The notes under the pieces: model-generated
Database searches by the model: none
Told to the model about the DNA's origin: nothing
Seen by the model: only the letters and a program-made list of their open reading frames with translations
Program-made: the position numbers and the translations under genes
Assembly (NCBI RefSeq): GCF_003315345.1
Contig: NZ_QNRO01000002.1
Coordinates: 1-64,000 of the forward strand
Direction: 5' to 3'
Length of the DNA stretch: 64,000 bases
From: Marinobacter pelagius
GTDB lineage: Bacteria; Pseudomonadota; Gammaproteobacteria; Pseudomonadales; Oleiphilaceae
Part shown: one piece after another, positions 19,425 through 28,529 of the stretch
Position numbering within the stretch: the stretch's first letter is position 1
Layout: the number at the start of each line of letters is the position of its first letter

Positions 19425-20129
19425 TCAGTCCTGACTGACGCTGGCGATCTCCTGCCTGGTCAGGGCGCGGTACTCGCCGGGTGCAAGCTCCGGATCCAGG
19501 ACGATGTCGCCTACCCGTAGCCGGTGCAGCGCCACCACATGATTACCCACCGCTGCCAGCATGCGCTTGACCTGATGATAGCGCCCCTCGGAGATGGTCA
19601 GCTCGATCACCGAGTCATTCACCCGCTTGACGGTCGCCGGGCGGGTTTTCCTGTCCTCATTGCGCAATAACACCCCGGCGGTCAGTGCCTGCTCCGCAGC
19701 TTCGGTCAGCGGTTCACCGAGGCTGACCCGGTAGGTCTTCGGACAATCGGTCCGGGGGGAGGTGACACGATGGGACCAGTGGCCGTCGGTGGTCAGCAGT
19801 AACAGGCCGGTGGTGTTCAGGTCCAATCGTCCGGCCATGTGCAGGTCCCGGGCAAGTTCGGCCGGCAGAAGATCAAGAGCGGTCGGATGCTCGCTGTCAG
19901 TGGTCGCACTGACCACACCCTCCGGCTTGTTCATCATCAGATAGCGCTCGCCGGGCAGGTTAAGGAGTTCGCCGTCCAGACTGACGCGGGCATCATCGGG
20001 AATTTTCCGGTTGGCGGTTTTGCATACGGCCCCGTCGACGTTAACGGCGCCGGTGCCAATCGCCCGCTTGGCCTCCTTCCGGGACAGTTCGGTGCAATTG
20101 GCGATGAACTGGTCGAGGCGCAGATTCAT
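19425..20129 (-). CDS. rsuA: 16S rRNA pseudouridine(516) synthase
   Basis: 234-residue RsuA-family enzyme that isomerises U516 of 16S rRNA. An N-terminal S4 RNA-binding domain (MNLRLDQFIANCTELSRKEA) precedes the catalytic domain with the Asp motif GRLDLNTTGLLLLT. The ATG at 20129 overlaps the stop of the upstream hydrolase gene (ATGA), so translation is probably coupled. Confidence 0.92.
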   Translation of the reverse strand: MNLRLDQFIANCTELSRKEAKRAIGTGAVNVDGAVCKTANRKIPDDARVSLDGELLNLPGERYLMMNKPEGVVSATTDSEHPTALDLLPAELARDLHMAGRLDLNTTGLLLLTTDGHWSHRVTSPRTDCPKTYRVSLGEPLTEAAEQALTAGVLLRNEDRKTRPATVKRVNDSVIELTISEGRYHQVKRMLAAVGNHVVALHRLRVGDIVLDPELAPGEYRALTRQEIASVSQD

Positions 20130-21157
20130 CAGCAGGTCTGTCCCGGTGCCGGAGTGCTCAGGGTGGCGAGACAGAGCACCTTGCTCTGGCCGGTCAGCCG
20201 AGCCCACAGCTGTGCCAGGGCCTGGTCGCTGACGGACGGTCTCGGTAGCCGGCTGCTGGTGATGGGCAGGAACTCGCTGCCATTATGACGGGCCACCACG
20301 AAGGTGAAGGGATGGGCGCCGGGCAGACCAAGGCGGATGTCCGTGGCGGTGATCCGGTCGCCGTCGGTGGCATAGTCCAGAAAACCGCCGGTGAACCACT
20401 CCAGGCGACGTACTTCCGGCAGGTCGGCCACGGAATCCGCCAGCTGCGGATCGCGGGGAAAGGTTTCCAGGGTCAGCGGCTGGTTACCGTCGAGGAAGCC
20501 GGTAACGATCTCCACCCGCTGCTCGTCATTCATGGCGGTGGCCCGCCACAACACCGTGTTGAACGGCATGGGCTGGACCATCAGCCGGGCGTTCTCCATG
20601 CCCGCCTGCGCCAGCACGGGAGTGACCCGCTGGGTAATGATCTGTTGCGCGGCCAGGGTCCAGCCGAGGTAAACGGTGGACAGGACCAGGCCAACGGCGA
20701 GCGCCCTCTGAGCAGGCGGCCGGATCAGGAACAGTATGCAGCCTGCCAGCAGTGGCAGGGTGTAGGCCGGGTCGATGATGAATATGCTGTTGATGGCAAC
20801 CGGTCCGCCAAACGGCCAGAACAACTGGGTGCCGTAGGTGGTAAAGGCATCCAGTATCGGGTGGGTCAGCAGGACGAGGCCGGTCAGCAGCAGCCATCGT
20901 CGGAAGTCCAGTTGGGGTTTCCAGCGCCACAGCAGCCAGGCCAGCAACAGTGCCAGCGGGGCCAGGACGAAGAGCGAGTGGCTGAAGCCGCGATGCTGGG
21001 TGAAATTGGCCACGGCGGAACCGTAGTCGATGACCACGTCCAGATCGGGCAGTGTGCCGAGCGCACCGCCGATCAGGAGTGCCGAGCGTCCCAGGGTCTT
21101 GCCCGCGACCGCACCGGCAATGGACGCTCCAAGGGCAACCTGGGTAATGGAATCCAT
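20129..21157 (-). CDS. Membrane-bound metal-dependent hydrolase (YbcI/YdjM, DUF457)
   Basis: 342-residue integral membrane protein with four or five helices. The family's metal-ligand motifs are present: GTLPDLDV, HRGFSHSLF and THPILDAFTTYG. These proteins resemble phospholipase-like or cell-envelope hydrolases, and the substrate is unknown. The C-terminal 150 residues are soluble. It is the first gene of a coupled pair with rsuA. Confidence 0.82.
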   Translation of the reverse strand: MDSITQVALGASIAGAVAGKTLGRSALLIGGALGTLPDLDVVIDYGSAVANFTQHRGFSHSLFVLAPLALLLAWLLWRWKPQLDFRRWLLLTGLVLLTHPILDAFTTYGTQLFWPFGGPVAINSIFIIDPAYTLPLLAGCILFLIRPPAQRALAVGLVLSTVYLGWTLAAQQIITQRVTPVLAQAGMENARLMVQPMPFNTVLWRATAMNDEQRVEIVTGFLDGNQPLTLETFPRDPQLADSVADLPEVRRLEWFTGGFLDYATDGDRITATDIRLGLPGAHPFTFVVARHNGSEFLPITSSRLPRPSVSDQALAQLWARLTGQSKVLCLATLSTPAPGQTC

Positions 21158-21189
21158 GGTGTTTTCCGACCTCTGCCTTACGTATCGAA

Positions 21190-22434
21190 TCAGTTACCGG
21201 TAGATACGTTCAGTCTGGCCAGAACGGCTTGCCCGGGATAGCCATCGGCAACCATGCCGGAGGCAGCCTGGAACTTGCGAATGGCCGATCGTGTGGCCGG
21301 ACCGAGGATGCCGTCCGGTTTGCCGGTGTCAAAACCCCGGTCAGTCAGGGCTTCCTGCAGTTCCATGATGTCGTCCCGGGACAGCGCCGGTGCATCCTCC
21401 GGTGGCGGGTTCTGCAGCTTGCCGGCTCCCGCCACCCGGTCCGCCAGGTGGCCTACGGCGATGGCGTAGAATTCGGAACGGTTCCAGCCCATGATCACCC
21501 GGAAATTATCGTAGACCAGAAACGCCGGTCCCTGATGCCCCGCAGGCACCACGAGCTTGGCCTTGATGTCAGCGCGGGACAGGGCGTTGCCAAAGGCATC
21601 GGTGATCCCCATGTTGCGCCATTCGGTCAGCGCCAGGCGGCGGCCATCGGCCAGGTTGTAATCAAAGTTATCGGGCAGCAATACCTCGCGTCCCCAGCGG
21701 TAGTCCCCGTCCCAGCCCATGGACTGCAGGAATTTTCCGGCAGACATCATGGCATCGGGGAGGCTGTTCCAGAGATCCCGGCGGCCATCGCCATCGGCGT
21801 CCACCGCATGCTGGAGAAAGACCGTGGGCATGAACTGGACGTGCCCCATGGCGCCGGCCCAGGAGCCTTCCATCTGGTCAGCGGGTATCGCGCCCTCATC
21901 GATGATTCGCAGGGCGGCGATCAGCTGCCGGGTGAAGAAGGTGCTCCGGCGGGCATCACAGGCGAGAGTGGTCAGGGCGCTGGGCACAGACATCTTGCCG
22001 AAGTAGCTGCCGAAATTGGTCTCCAGGCCCCAGAACGCCACCAGGTAGGGTGCCGGAACACCGGTTTCATCCGTTACCCGCTGCAGCAGGTCCCGGTGCT
22101 CGGCGAGCATCTCCCGGCCCTTGCTGACCCGGGCCTCATTGACCCGACGGTTCAGGTAATCGGCGAAGGTGGTGGTGAATTCCGGCTGCCGGCGATCCAG
22201 TTCGATCACCCGGTCCAGGTGTTCCACCTTCGCCATGACCTGGCTGGCGGTGGCCTGGCTGACTCCGGCCTCGATGGCCTGTTGCTCAAGTCTCGCCTTG
22301 CACTCGACAAACGCCTGCTGGCTGATTGGCTCGGCCTGGTCCTGGGCAAGGGCGGTGCCCGTCGCCGGAGCCAGGATGCTGGCAATGATCAGGGCCAGCG
22401 GCCCGCGGGATTTCCTTGAGAGAGTGAAGCGCAC
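21190..22434 (-). CDS. Lytic murein transglycosylase, MltB family with PG-binding domain
   Basis: 414 residues from GTG 22434, which has GAGG seven bases upstream. An upstream ATG at 22515 would put 27 extra residues before the signal peptide. The signal peptide ends near ATGTALAQ. The catalytic Glu lies in FWGLETNFGSYFG, and the motif SWAGAMGHVQFMPT is typical of the MltB/SltB family. The last 60 residues are a peptidoglycan-binding type 1 domain (ALTDRGFDTGKPDGILGPAT). It cleaves peptidoglycan to 1,6-anhydro products, in the periplasm since no lipobox is seen. Confidence 0.9.
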   Translation of the reverse strand: MRFTLSRKSRGPLALIIASILAPATGTALAQDQAEPISQQAFVECKARLEQQAIEAGVSQATASQVMAKVEHLDRVIELDRRQPEFTTTFADYLNRRVNEARVSKGREMLAEHRDLLQRVTDETGVPAPYLVAFWGLETNFGSYFGKMSVPSALTTLACDARRSTFFTRQLIAALRIIDEGAIPADQMEGSWAGAMGHVQFMPTVFLQHAVDADGDGRRDLWNSLPDAMMSAGKFLQSMGWDGDYRWGREVLLPDNFDYNLADGRRLALTEWRNMGITDAFGNALSRADIKAKLVVPAGHQGPAFLVYDNFRVIMGWNRSEFYAIAVGHLADRVAGAGKLQNPPPEDAPALSRDDIMELQEALTDRGFDTGKPDGILGPATRSAIRKFQAASGMVADGYPGQAVLARLNVSTGN

Positions 22435-22567
22435 TCGATACCTCGAACCGGATAGTCTTGGATGGAAGCTGTTGTTGTCATGGTAGCGTGTTTTCAGGGC
22501 GTGAAAACACCGCAATCACCAGTAGGGCATGACAATTGTTTAAGCTTCCGGTTCCCCGGGGTGCTGG

Positions 22568-23890
22568 TCAATCGTTGCTGGCCGGTTCCGGTACCCGCTC
22601 GACCAGCCTTTCCCTCGGGAAGTGGCAGATGAACTCGCTGCCCTCGCCAATCCGGCTGCGGATCTCCAGGTTGCCATCGTGGTTGAGCAGGACGTGCTTG
22701 ACGATCGCCAGACCCAGGCCGGTGCCGCCGGTATCCTTGTGGCGGCTGGGATCAGCGCGGTAAAAACGTTCCGTCAGCCGGGGGATATGCACGGGGTCGA
22801 TACCTATGCCAGTGTCCTTGACCGAAAGATGCGCGCCCTCCCGGTTGGTGGTCCAGGAAACCGTGATATGCCCGTTGGCCGGCGTGTATTTCACGGCGTT
22901 GAACACCAGGTTCGAGAAGGCACTTCGCAACTGGTTCTCGTCACCCCGTAGCAACCGGTGGTCGCCGATATTGACGGTGAATTTGTGCTGCTTGTCGCCA
23001 CTGAGCGCCCTGGCGTCGTGACAGATCTGCTCGATCAGGGCGTCGACGTCGGTCAGGGCATCGTCCACCGTCTGCTCGCCGGTCTCGATCCGGGACAGCA
23101 GGATCAGGTCAGTGATCAGGGCCTCCATCCGCGAGGACTGGGCGGCCATGGTATTGATGGCCCGCCGCCACTTGGGAGGCAGTTCGTCGGCGTGGTCCAC
23201 CAGGGTTTCCAGGTAGCCGCTGATCACTGTCAGCGGGGTACGCATCTCGTGGGACACGTTGCCCACGAAGTCCCGCCGCATCTGCTCAAGCTGGTAGAGG
23301 CGGGTGACATCCTTGGCGACGATCAGACGGTCGTCATCGCCGAACAGGCTGATCTGGATCTGCAGATGGATGTGGGGCTTGGCCGGAGAGTTGATCTCCA
23401 GCGGGTCCCGGTAGTCCCGCGAATCAAAATAGCTTTTGAACGAGGGGTTGCGGATCAGGTTATGGATGTACTGGCCCTGGTCGGTATTGCGGCGGAAACC
23501 CAGCAGGTACTCGGCGGAACCGTTCCACCACTCCATCGCGCCCCGGGAGTCGGTCATGATGACCCCGTCGCGCATGGCGTTGGTGGACTCCTGTACCCGG
23601 TTGATACGGGCCCGCAGGCGGTCCTGGGTGCGCAAATGGTTCTGGTGCAGCTTGTTAAGGCCATCGAAAATATCGCCCCACATGCCAATGCTCTGGGGCG
23701 CTTCATCGGTGCCGCTGGGGTTGGCCAGCCATTGATAGAGGCGACGCGCCTGGACCAGGGTCCACCACAGGTAGACCACCAGCCCGAAGGTCAGGCCCCA
23801 CAGCGGCCGATCGAAAATGAAGCCCACCAGCGTCGTAACGGCGAGCCCGGCAATGATTATCCGCAGGTAGCGTGACCAGTTGTGGTGCAT
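22568..23890 (-). CDS. phoR: Phosphate regulon sensor histidine kinase
   Basis: 440 residues. Two N-terminal membrane helices (about 9-45), a PAS domain (about 95-195), a HisKA domain with phospho-acceptor His214 in FVGNVSHEMRTPLT, and HATPase motifs (NLVFNAVKYTP, GTGLGLAIVKH). There is almost no periplasmic loop, as usual for PhoR, which reads Pit/Pst-PhoU status inside the cell. It lies 55 bp downstream of phoB in the same transcript. Confidence 0.95.
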   Translation of the reverse strand: MHHNWSRYLRIIIAGLAVTTLVGFIFDRPLWGLTFGLVVYLWWTLVQARRLYQWLANPSGTDEAPQSIGMWGDIFDGLNKLHQNHLRTQDRLRARINRVQESTNAMRDGVIMTDSRGAMEWWNGSAEYLLGFRRNTDQGQYIHNLIRNPSFKSYFDSRDYRDPLEINSPAKPHIHLQIQISLFGDDDRLIVAKDVTRLYQLEQMRRDFVGNVSHEMRTPLTVISGYLETLVDHADELPPKWRRAINTMAAQSSRMEALITDLILLSRIETGEQTVDDALTDVDALIEQICHDARALSGDKQHKFTVNIGDHRLLRGDENQLRSAFSNLVFNAVKYTPANGHITVSWTTNREGAHLSVKDTGIGIDPVHIPRLTERFYRADPSRHKDTGGTGLGLAIVKHVLLNHDGNLEIRSRIGEGSEFICHFPRERLVERVPEPASND

Positions 23891-23945
23891 CGAAAGCTGC
23901 CTTGTGTCAGTTCCGGCCTGATGCAGAATGAGTGGCCGGCAGTGC

Positions 23946-24638
23946 TTATGCGGCTCTGGTGGAGAAGCGGTAACCGGTTCCCCGAACCGTCTGGATCAGG
24001 TGGTCGTACTTGTCTCCCAGCGCCTTGCGCAGCCGCCGGATGTGGACATCCACGGTGCGCTCCTCGACGTAGACGTTGCCGCCCCAGACCTGGTCCAGAA
24101 GCTGGGAGCGAGTATAGACCCGTTCCTGGTGCGTCATGAAGAACTGGAGCAAACGGTATTCAGTCGGGCCCATGGTCAGGGCGCCTTCCTCGGTGGTTAC
24201 CCTGTGGCCAACCGGGTCCAGGGTGAGGCCCTCCACTTCGATTGGCGAGTCGACGCCGGGCGGGGTGGCGCGGCGCAACACGGCCTTGAGGCGGGCAACC
24301 AGCTCGCGGGGGCTGAAGGGTTTGGTGATGTAGTCATCGGCTCCCACTTCCAGGCCCTGGATCTTGTTGTCTTCCTCGACCTTGGCGGTGAGCATGATGA
24401 TCGGAATGTCGGCGGTGGCTTCGTCTTTCTTCAGCCGCCTGGCCAGCTCGACGCCACTGGTGCCCGGAAGCATCCAGTCGAGCAGAACCAGATCCGGTTG
24501 CTTGTCGACAATCAGGGCATGGGCTTCCCGGGCATCCGCTGCCTCAATGTAGTCGTAATCTGCCATTTCGAGGGCTACGGCAATCATTTCCCGGATAGGG
24601 GCCTCGTCATCGACGATCAGGACAGTTTTTCCATTCAT
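23946..24638 (-). CDS. phoB: Phosphate regulon response regulator
   Basis: 230-residue OmpR-type regulator. The receiver domain has Asp54 in [13 protein letters not shown] and Lys in [10 protein letters not shown], and the C-terminal winged helix includes [18 protein letters not shown]. It binds Pho boxes when phosphorylated by PhoR. A strong Pho box lies 58 bp upstream, showing positive autoregulation. Confidence 0.96.
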   Translation of the reverse strand: MNGKTVLIVDDEAPIREMIAVALEMADYDYIEAADAREAHALIVDKQPDLVLLDWMLPGTSGVELARRLKKDEATADIPIIMLTAKVEEDNKIQGLEVGADDYITKPFSPRELVARLKAVLRRATPPGVDSPIEVEGLTLDPVGHRVTTEEGALTMGPTEYRLLQFFMTHQERVYTRSQLLDQVWGGNVYVEERTVDVHIRRLRKALGDKYDHLIQTVRGTGYRFSTRAA

Positions 24639-24677
24639 GGGTTTGTAACCTGTGTCAGACCTTGATTTGTTGCTGCC

Positions 24678-24713
24678 TCATTACAACGTCGAAGTATGAC
24701 AAGTATATGACAG
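24678..24713 (-). promoter_or_regulatory. Pho box and -10 of the phoBR promoter
   Basis: Read on the minus strand, 24713-24696 is CTGTCATATACTTGTCAT: two 7-bp units, CTGTCAT and TTGTCAT, with 4 bases between, a near-perfect Pho box. Twelve bases on, TAATGA (24683-24678) can serve as -10. The box replaces the -35 element, as expected for PhoB activation. Confidence 0.85.
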
Positions 24714-24715
24714 CC

Positions 24716-25612
24716 TCAGCTGAACAACAGGTCGATCACCAACCCGGCAAAGATTGCAAAGCCGGCCCAGTTGTTATTCAGGAACGCCTTGAAACAGCCC
24801 TCCCGTGCCCGATCCCTGGCCAGGTACTGATGGTAGGCAAACAGGCAGGCCATGACGGCGACCCCCAGATAGTAGAACACGCCCAGCTCCGCCCGGTGGC
24901 CAACCATGACCAGGATCAGGATGACCAGGGCCTGGAGCATGCCGATGATGGCCTTGTCGGCATCCCCGAACAGGATGGCGGTGGACTTGATGCCCACCTT
25001 GAGGTCATCGTCCCGGTCGACCATGGCGTAGAGGGTATCGTAGGCCACGGTCCAGAGTACGTTGGCGGTGAACAGCAGCCAGGTCAGCTGGCTGAGTTCG
25101 TTGGCCTCCGCCGCCCAGGCCATGGGGATGGCCCAGGAGAAGGCGGCACCCAGGAAAAGTTGAGGCAGGTGGGTATAGCGTTTCATGAACGGATAGATGA
25201 ACGCCAGGATGACTCCACCAAAAGACAGGTACAGTGTCAGGGTGTTGGTGAACAGAATCACCATCAGGAACGAGATCAGGCACAGACCGGCAAACAGGGC
25301 AAGGGCCTCCCAGGCCTGGATGCGCCCGGCCGTCAGCGGCCGGTCTTTGGTGCGCTTGACGTGTTTGTCCCAATCCCGGTCGGCAAAGTCGTTGATGGCG
25401 CAGCCGGCGGCACGCATGAAGAACACGCCCAGGGTAAAGATAATGATATTGCCAATACCGGGATTGCCGTCGCCGGCGAGCCAGAGTGCCCAGTAAGTGG
25501 GCCAGAGCAGGAGCAGTGAGCCGATGGGGCGATCGATTCGCAGCAGTCTGGCGTAATCGGTCAGGCGGCTCTGGACGTGGTCGGGCATGGCGTTCGGGAT
25601 CATGGCGCGCAT
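24716..25612 (-). CDS. ubiA: 4-hydroxybenzoate octaprenyltransferase
   Basis: 298-residue polytopic membrane prenyltransferase of ubiquinone synthesis. The two Asp-rich motifs that hold Mg and the prenyl diphosphate are [20 protein letters not shown] and the later [13 protein letters not shown]. No strong SD precedes either 25612 or the internal ATG at 25588. The stop lies only 3 bp from the phoB Pho box. It follows ubiC on the same strand, so the two first steps of the pathway are together. Confidence 0.94.
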   Translation of the reverse strand: MRAMIPNAMPDHVQSRLTDYARLLRIDRPIGSLLLLWPTYWALWLAGDGNPGIGNIIIFTLGVFFMRAAGCAINDFADRDWDKHVKRTKDRPLTAGRIQAWEALALFAGLCLISFLMVILFTNTLTLYLSFGGVILAFIYPFMKRYTHLPQLFLGAAFSWAIPMAWAAEANELSQLTWLLFTANVLWTVAYDTLYAMVDRDDDLKVGIKSTAILFGDADKAIIGMLQALVILILVMVGHRAELGVFYYLGVAVMACLFAYHQYLARDRAREGCFKAFLNNNWAGFAIFAGLVIDLLFS

Positions 25613-25687
25613 CCGGTTGCAGCAAATGGAAAAACGGAAAGATCTGCGGATTATAGCCAGCCGGTTCCGGCCAGTTAAAGGTCGGGC

Positions 25688-26233
25688 TCAGGAATACAGG
25701 ATCGGCAACAGGTATTCGCCCACCAGCAGGGCGTGATTTCCGTCATGGAAGATCGAGCGTCGGGCCAGGCGAGGTTGCTCGCTGCCCTGTGGCGCACACA
25801 GTCCGGTTTCCAGAGGGCCCCGTTGCCAGCGGGGGCTGCTGAACAGGTAGGCGCCAAGGGGTTTGTTGCCCAGGTTGCGCAGGATGCGGTTTCGCCCCTC
25901 CAGGCAGCCCAGGGGGATGATGGTGCGGGCCAGCACCCAGGGGCGCCCGTCCCCGCAGAGCCGGACCTCGCGGATCCACGCCTGCTCACGCTCGGGTATG
26001 GCCAGCCGTTGCGCCTCTTCGAGGGTGGGGCGGCCGAAGCCTTCCCGCTGGATCTCGACGTGGAAGGATTCGCGGCATTCTTTCTGGAGGGCACGGGTAA
26101 ACGAGCCCTCCAGCTGCAGCCAGTAGCGGGCCGGGCCACGAACCTCTGGGTTGCGAAGGCTGGCTGCGGCAAGGGAACGGTACCAGCGGGTCAGGGGAAT
26201 GCCGGGTTGGTGCTCAGAGTCCCTTGACGGCAT
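25688..26233 (-). CDS. ubiC: Chorismate lyase
   Basis: 181-residue cytoplasmic enzyme that makes 4-hydroxybenzoate and pyruvate from chorismate, feeding UbiA. Conserved family stretches are WVLARTIIPLG, LGNKPLGAYLF and the C-terminal GEYLLPIL. The start lies inside the end of hpt (20-bp overlap), which implies cotranscription. An alternative start further in cannot be ruled out. Confidence 0.88.
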   Translation of the reverse strand: MPSRDSEHQPGIPLTRWYRSLAAASLRNPEVRGPARYWLQLEGSFTRALQKECRESFHVEIQREGFGRPTLEEAQRLAIPEREQAWIREVRLCGDGRPWVLARTIIPLGCLEGRNRILRNLGNKPLGAYLFSSPRWQRGPLETGLCAPQGSEQPRLARRSIFHDGNHALLVGEYLLPILYS

Positions 26234-26771
26234 AGATCCCGGGGGCGTTGCGCCAGTAGCCTTTGTAGTCCATGCCGTAACCGAACAGGAAGCGGTCTTC
26301 CACTTCCAGGCCGGTGAAGTCGGCCTTCAGGCCGGGGCGGGCCTTGCGGTCGTGCTGCTTGTCCACCAGTACCGCGGTCAGCACCTCGGCTGCACCATGG
26401 GCCAGGCAGTAGTCCGCAATCGCGCACAGCGTAGTGCCTTCGTCGAGAATGTCATCGACGATCAGTACGGTACGGCCATTCATGTCGGCCTCGGGCTGGA
26501 GCTTCCATTCCAGGATGCCGCCGGTGGTTTCCTGGCGGTATCGGGTAGCGTGAAGATACTCGGCCTGGACCGGGAAGGTAAGCCGGGTCAGCAGCTGGCC
26601 GGTGAGGATCAGGCCCCCGTTCATTACACAGAACAACAGCGGATTGCTGTCCTTGAGACGGGCGGTAATGTCGTCAGCCAGATTGCCGATGGCAGCCTGT
26701 ACCTGCTGTTCGTCAACCAGGCAGTCGGCCTCGGCCATGACCTGGTTCATTTCGGCGACGGTATCGGTCAT
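26214..26771 (-). CDS. hpt: Hypoxanthine-guanine phosphoribosyltransferase
   Basis: 185-residue purine salvage enzyme. The PRPP-binding loop is VLIVDDILDEGTTL, and an N-terminal flexible-loop region and FCVMNGGLIL are present. The ATG at 26771 has AGGA upstream (GACAGGATCC), while upstream in-frame codons cross the promoter. It leads the hpt-ubiC-ubiA run. Confidence 0.88.
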   Translation of the reverse strand: MTDTVAEMNQVMAEADCLVDEQQVQAAIGNLADDITARLKDSNPLLFCVMNGGLILTGQLLTRLTFPVQAEYLHATRYRQETTGGILEWKLQPEADMNGRTVLIVDDILDEGTTLCAIADYCLAHGAAEVLTAVLVDKQHDRKARPGLKADFTGLEVEDRFLFGYGMDYKGYWRNAPGIYAVKGL

Positions 26772-27072
26772 AACGGTCGGATCCTGTCTAAAACGGGCGA
26801 TTATACCGGAGTGGCTGGTCAGAAGGGAGGGGCGGTTGCGGGGGCCAATATCTGTATTTATGGCTATTGGCAGAAAACTCTCCGGGTGGCCGTCCGTAAT
26901 GGCATTGGTGTCGGGGAAAGCGGCCGGTATGATTACCCGTAAAGCCATGGTGGCCTGCAATGACAGCAGTCAGTAGCCGGGAACAGGCAAAAATAACTTG
27001 CGTGTACGATTGTCGGACAATTAACATGCGCGCAGCGATTCAACTATATGCGAATGTTCGGGGAGAGTATTG
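26772..27072. other. Divergent hpt/rubA intergenic region with promoters
   Basis: About 300 bp without a gene. On the minus strand a perfect TATAAT (26805-26800) lies 29 bp before the hpt start, with a weak -35. Near rubA there is an inverted repeat, ATTGTCGGACAAT at 27009-27021, 52 bp before the rubA ATG. The middle part shows nothing recognisable. Confidence 0.5.
27009..27021. promoter_or_regulatory. Inverted repeat ATTGTCGGACAAT upstream of rubA
   Basis: Perfect 6-bp arms with one central base, overlapping the region where a -35/-10 for rubA would lie. The TTGTC/GACAA arms resemble GntR-type operators, but no GntR gene is near. Candidate operator only. Confidence 0.3.
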
Positions 27073-27240
27073 ATGAAAAAGTGGCAGTGCGTGGTCTGTG
27101 GACTGATCTATGACGAAGCCGAGGGCTGGCCGGAAGACGGTATTGAGCCGGGTACCAAATGGGAAGATGTACCCGAGGACTGGGTGTGCCCGGATTGCGG
27201 TGTGGGCAAGGAAGACTTCGAGATGATCGAGATCGGTTAA
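27073..27240 (+). CDS. rubA: Rubredoxin
   Basis: 55-residue one-iron electron carrier with both metal motifs, [10 protein letters not shown] near the start and [11 protein letters not shown] near the end. It receives electrons from the reductase encoded 17 bp downstream. In this type of organism the pair usually feeds alkane hydroxylase or other membrane oxygenases, though no alkB lies in this window. GGGAGAG precedes the ATG. Confidence 0.95.
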   Translation: MKKWQCVVCGLIYDEAEGWPEDGIEPGTKWEDVPEDWVCPDCGVGKEDFEMIEIG

Positions 27241-27257
27241 CGCACGGGAGTACCGCT

Positions 27258-28412
27258 ATGTCTGAACAGGCCCCCATCGTTATTGTCGGGACCGGTTTGT
27301 CCGGCTACTCCCTGGTCCGGGAGCTGCGGAAACAGGACAAGGACACCCCGGTGGTCATGGTTACCGCTGATGACGGCGTCAGCTATTCCAAGCCGATGTT
27401 GTCCACCGGATTCACCAAGGGCAAGGATGCCGATGGCCTGGCCCAGGCGTCCACCGAGGCCATGGCGGAGCAGCTCGATGTCCGGCTCCGGACCTTCACC
27501 ACGGTGACCGGTATCGATCCCGAGGCTCACGAACTGATCCTCGGCGATGAACGACTGAAGTACAGCAAACTGGTGCTGGCCTGGGGTGCGGATGTGATTC
27601 GCCTGACCATTGCCGGTGATGGCCAGGAACATGTGTTCTCCATCAATGACCTGATGGACTATCGGGCCTTCCGCGGCGCGCTGGCCGATGGCCAGCGGGT
27701 GGCAATCATGGGTGCCGGTCTGATCGGCTGCGAGTTCGCCAACGATCTGCGCAATGGCGACTACGAGGTGGACGTTATCGCGCCATCGGAAGTGGTGATG
27801 CCGGGCCTGTTGCCGGAGCCGGCCGCCAATGCCGTGCAGCAGGAGCTGGCAAACCTGGGTGTCCGGTTCCACCTGGGGACCGTGGTCGATCGGATCGATC
27901 GTCAAAACGGTGGCGTCCGGCTGACCCTGGCCAACGGCGAGAGTCTCGAGGCGGATGTTGTCCTCTCTGCCGTGGGACTGCATCCCCGCACGGGTCTGGC
28001 CGAAAGCGCCGGTCTGGATGTTGGCAAAGGCATCAAGGTGAACCGTGCCCTGGAAACCTCCGCCCCGGATATCTATGCCCTGGGGGATTGCGCCGAGGTG
28101 GATGGCCATGTACTGCTTTACGTGCTGCCACTGATGGCCTGTGCCCGGGCGCTGGCCAAGACCCTTACCGGCGAACGCACAGAAGTGAGTTATGGCACCA
28201 TGCCGGTGATGATCAAGACCCCATGCTGCCCGACCGCCGTGTGCCCGCCCCCGTCCGGGGCCGACGGCCAGTGGGAAGTGGAGACCGAGGGTACCAGTGT
28301 CCGTGCCCTGTTCCGCAATGGTGCGGGAGAGGTGTTGGGGTTCGCAGTGACGGGTCGCTTCGCCGTGGAAAAACAGGCGCTGGCGAAGGAAGTACCGCCC
28401 ATCCACAACTGA
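27258..28412 (+). CDS. rubB: Rubredoxin-NAD(+) reductase
   Basis: 384-residue flavoprotein of the pyridine nucleotide-disulphide oxidoreductase fold. The N-terminal FAD motif is VIVGTGLSGYSLVREL, the NAD motif IMGAGLIGCEFANDL, and the C-terminal FAD motif IYALGDCAEVDG. ATG 27258 is preferred to an in-frame start at 27159 that would run through rubA. It forms an operon with rubA. A hairpin at 28419-28453 follows but lacks a T-run. Confidence 0.93.
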   Translation: MSEQAPIVIVGTGLSGYSLVRELRKQDKDTPVVMVTADDGVSYSKPMLSTGFTKGKDADGLAQASTEAMAEQLDVRLRTFTTVTGIDPEAHELILGDERLKYSKLVLAWGADVIRLTIAGDGQEHVFSINDLMDYRAFRGALADGQRVAIMGAGLIGCEFANDLRNGDYEVDVIAPSEVVMPGLLPEPAANAVQQELANLGVRFHLGTVVDRIDRQNGGVRLTLANGESLEADVVLSAVGLHPRTGLAESAGLDVGKGIKVNRALETSAPDIYALGDCAEVDGHVLLYVLPLMACARALAKTLTGERTEVSYGTMPVMIKTPCCPTAVCPPPSGADGQWEVETEGTSVRALFRNGAGEVLGFAVTGRFAVEKQALAKEVPPIHN

Positions 28413-28529
28413 GCCCGTCATGGCCTGTGGTAGCGGCGTCATCACAGGCCATGCCTGCTTGTCATTGCGAAAAAGCCCTACTTGGGGTAGAAAACCTCTT
28501 CGTGAGCTAATTAATTGACAGGAGCAGGC

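Noticed and set aside
28419..28453. Hairpin after rubB as a Rho-independent terminator
   Set aside because: The 11-bp stem (CATGGCCTGTG) is real, but no T-run follows on either strand. Recorded only as a hairpin.
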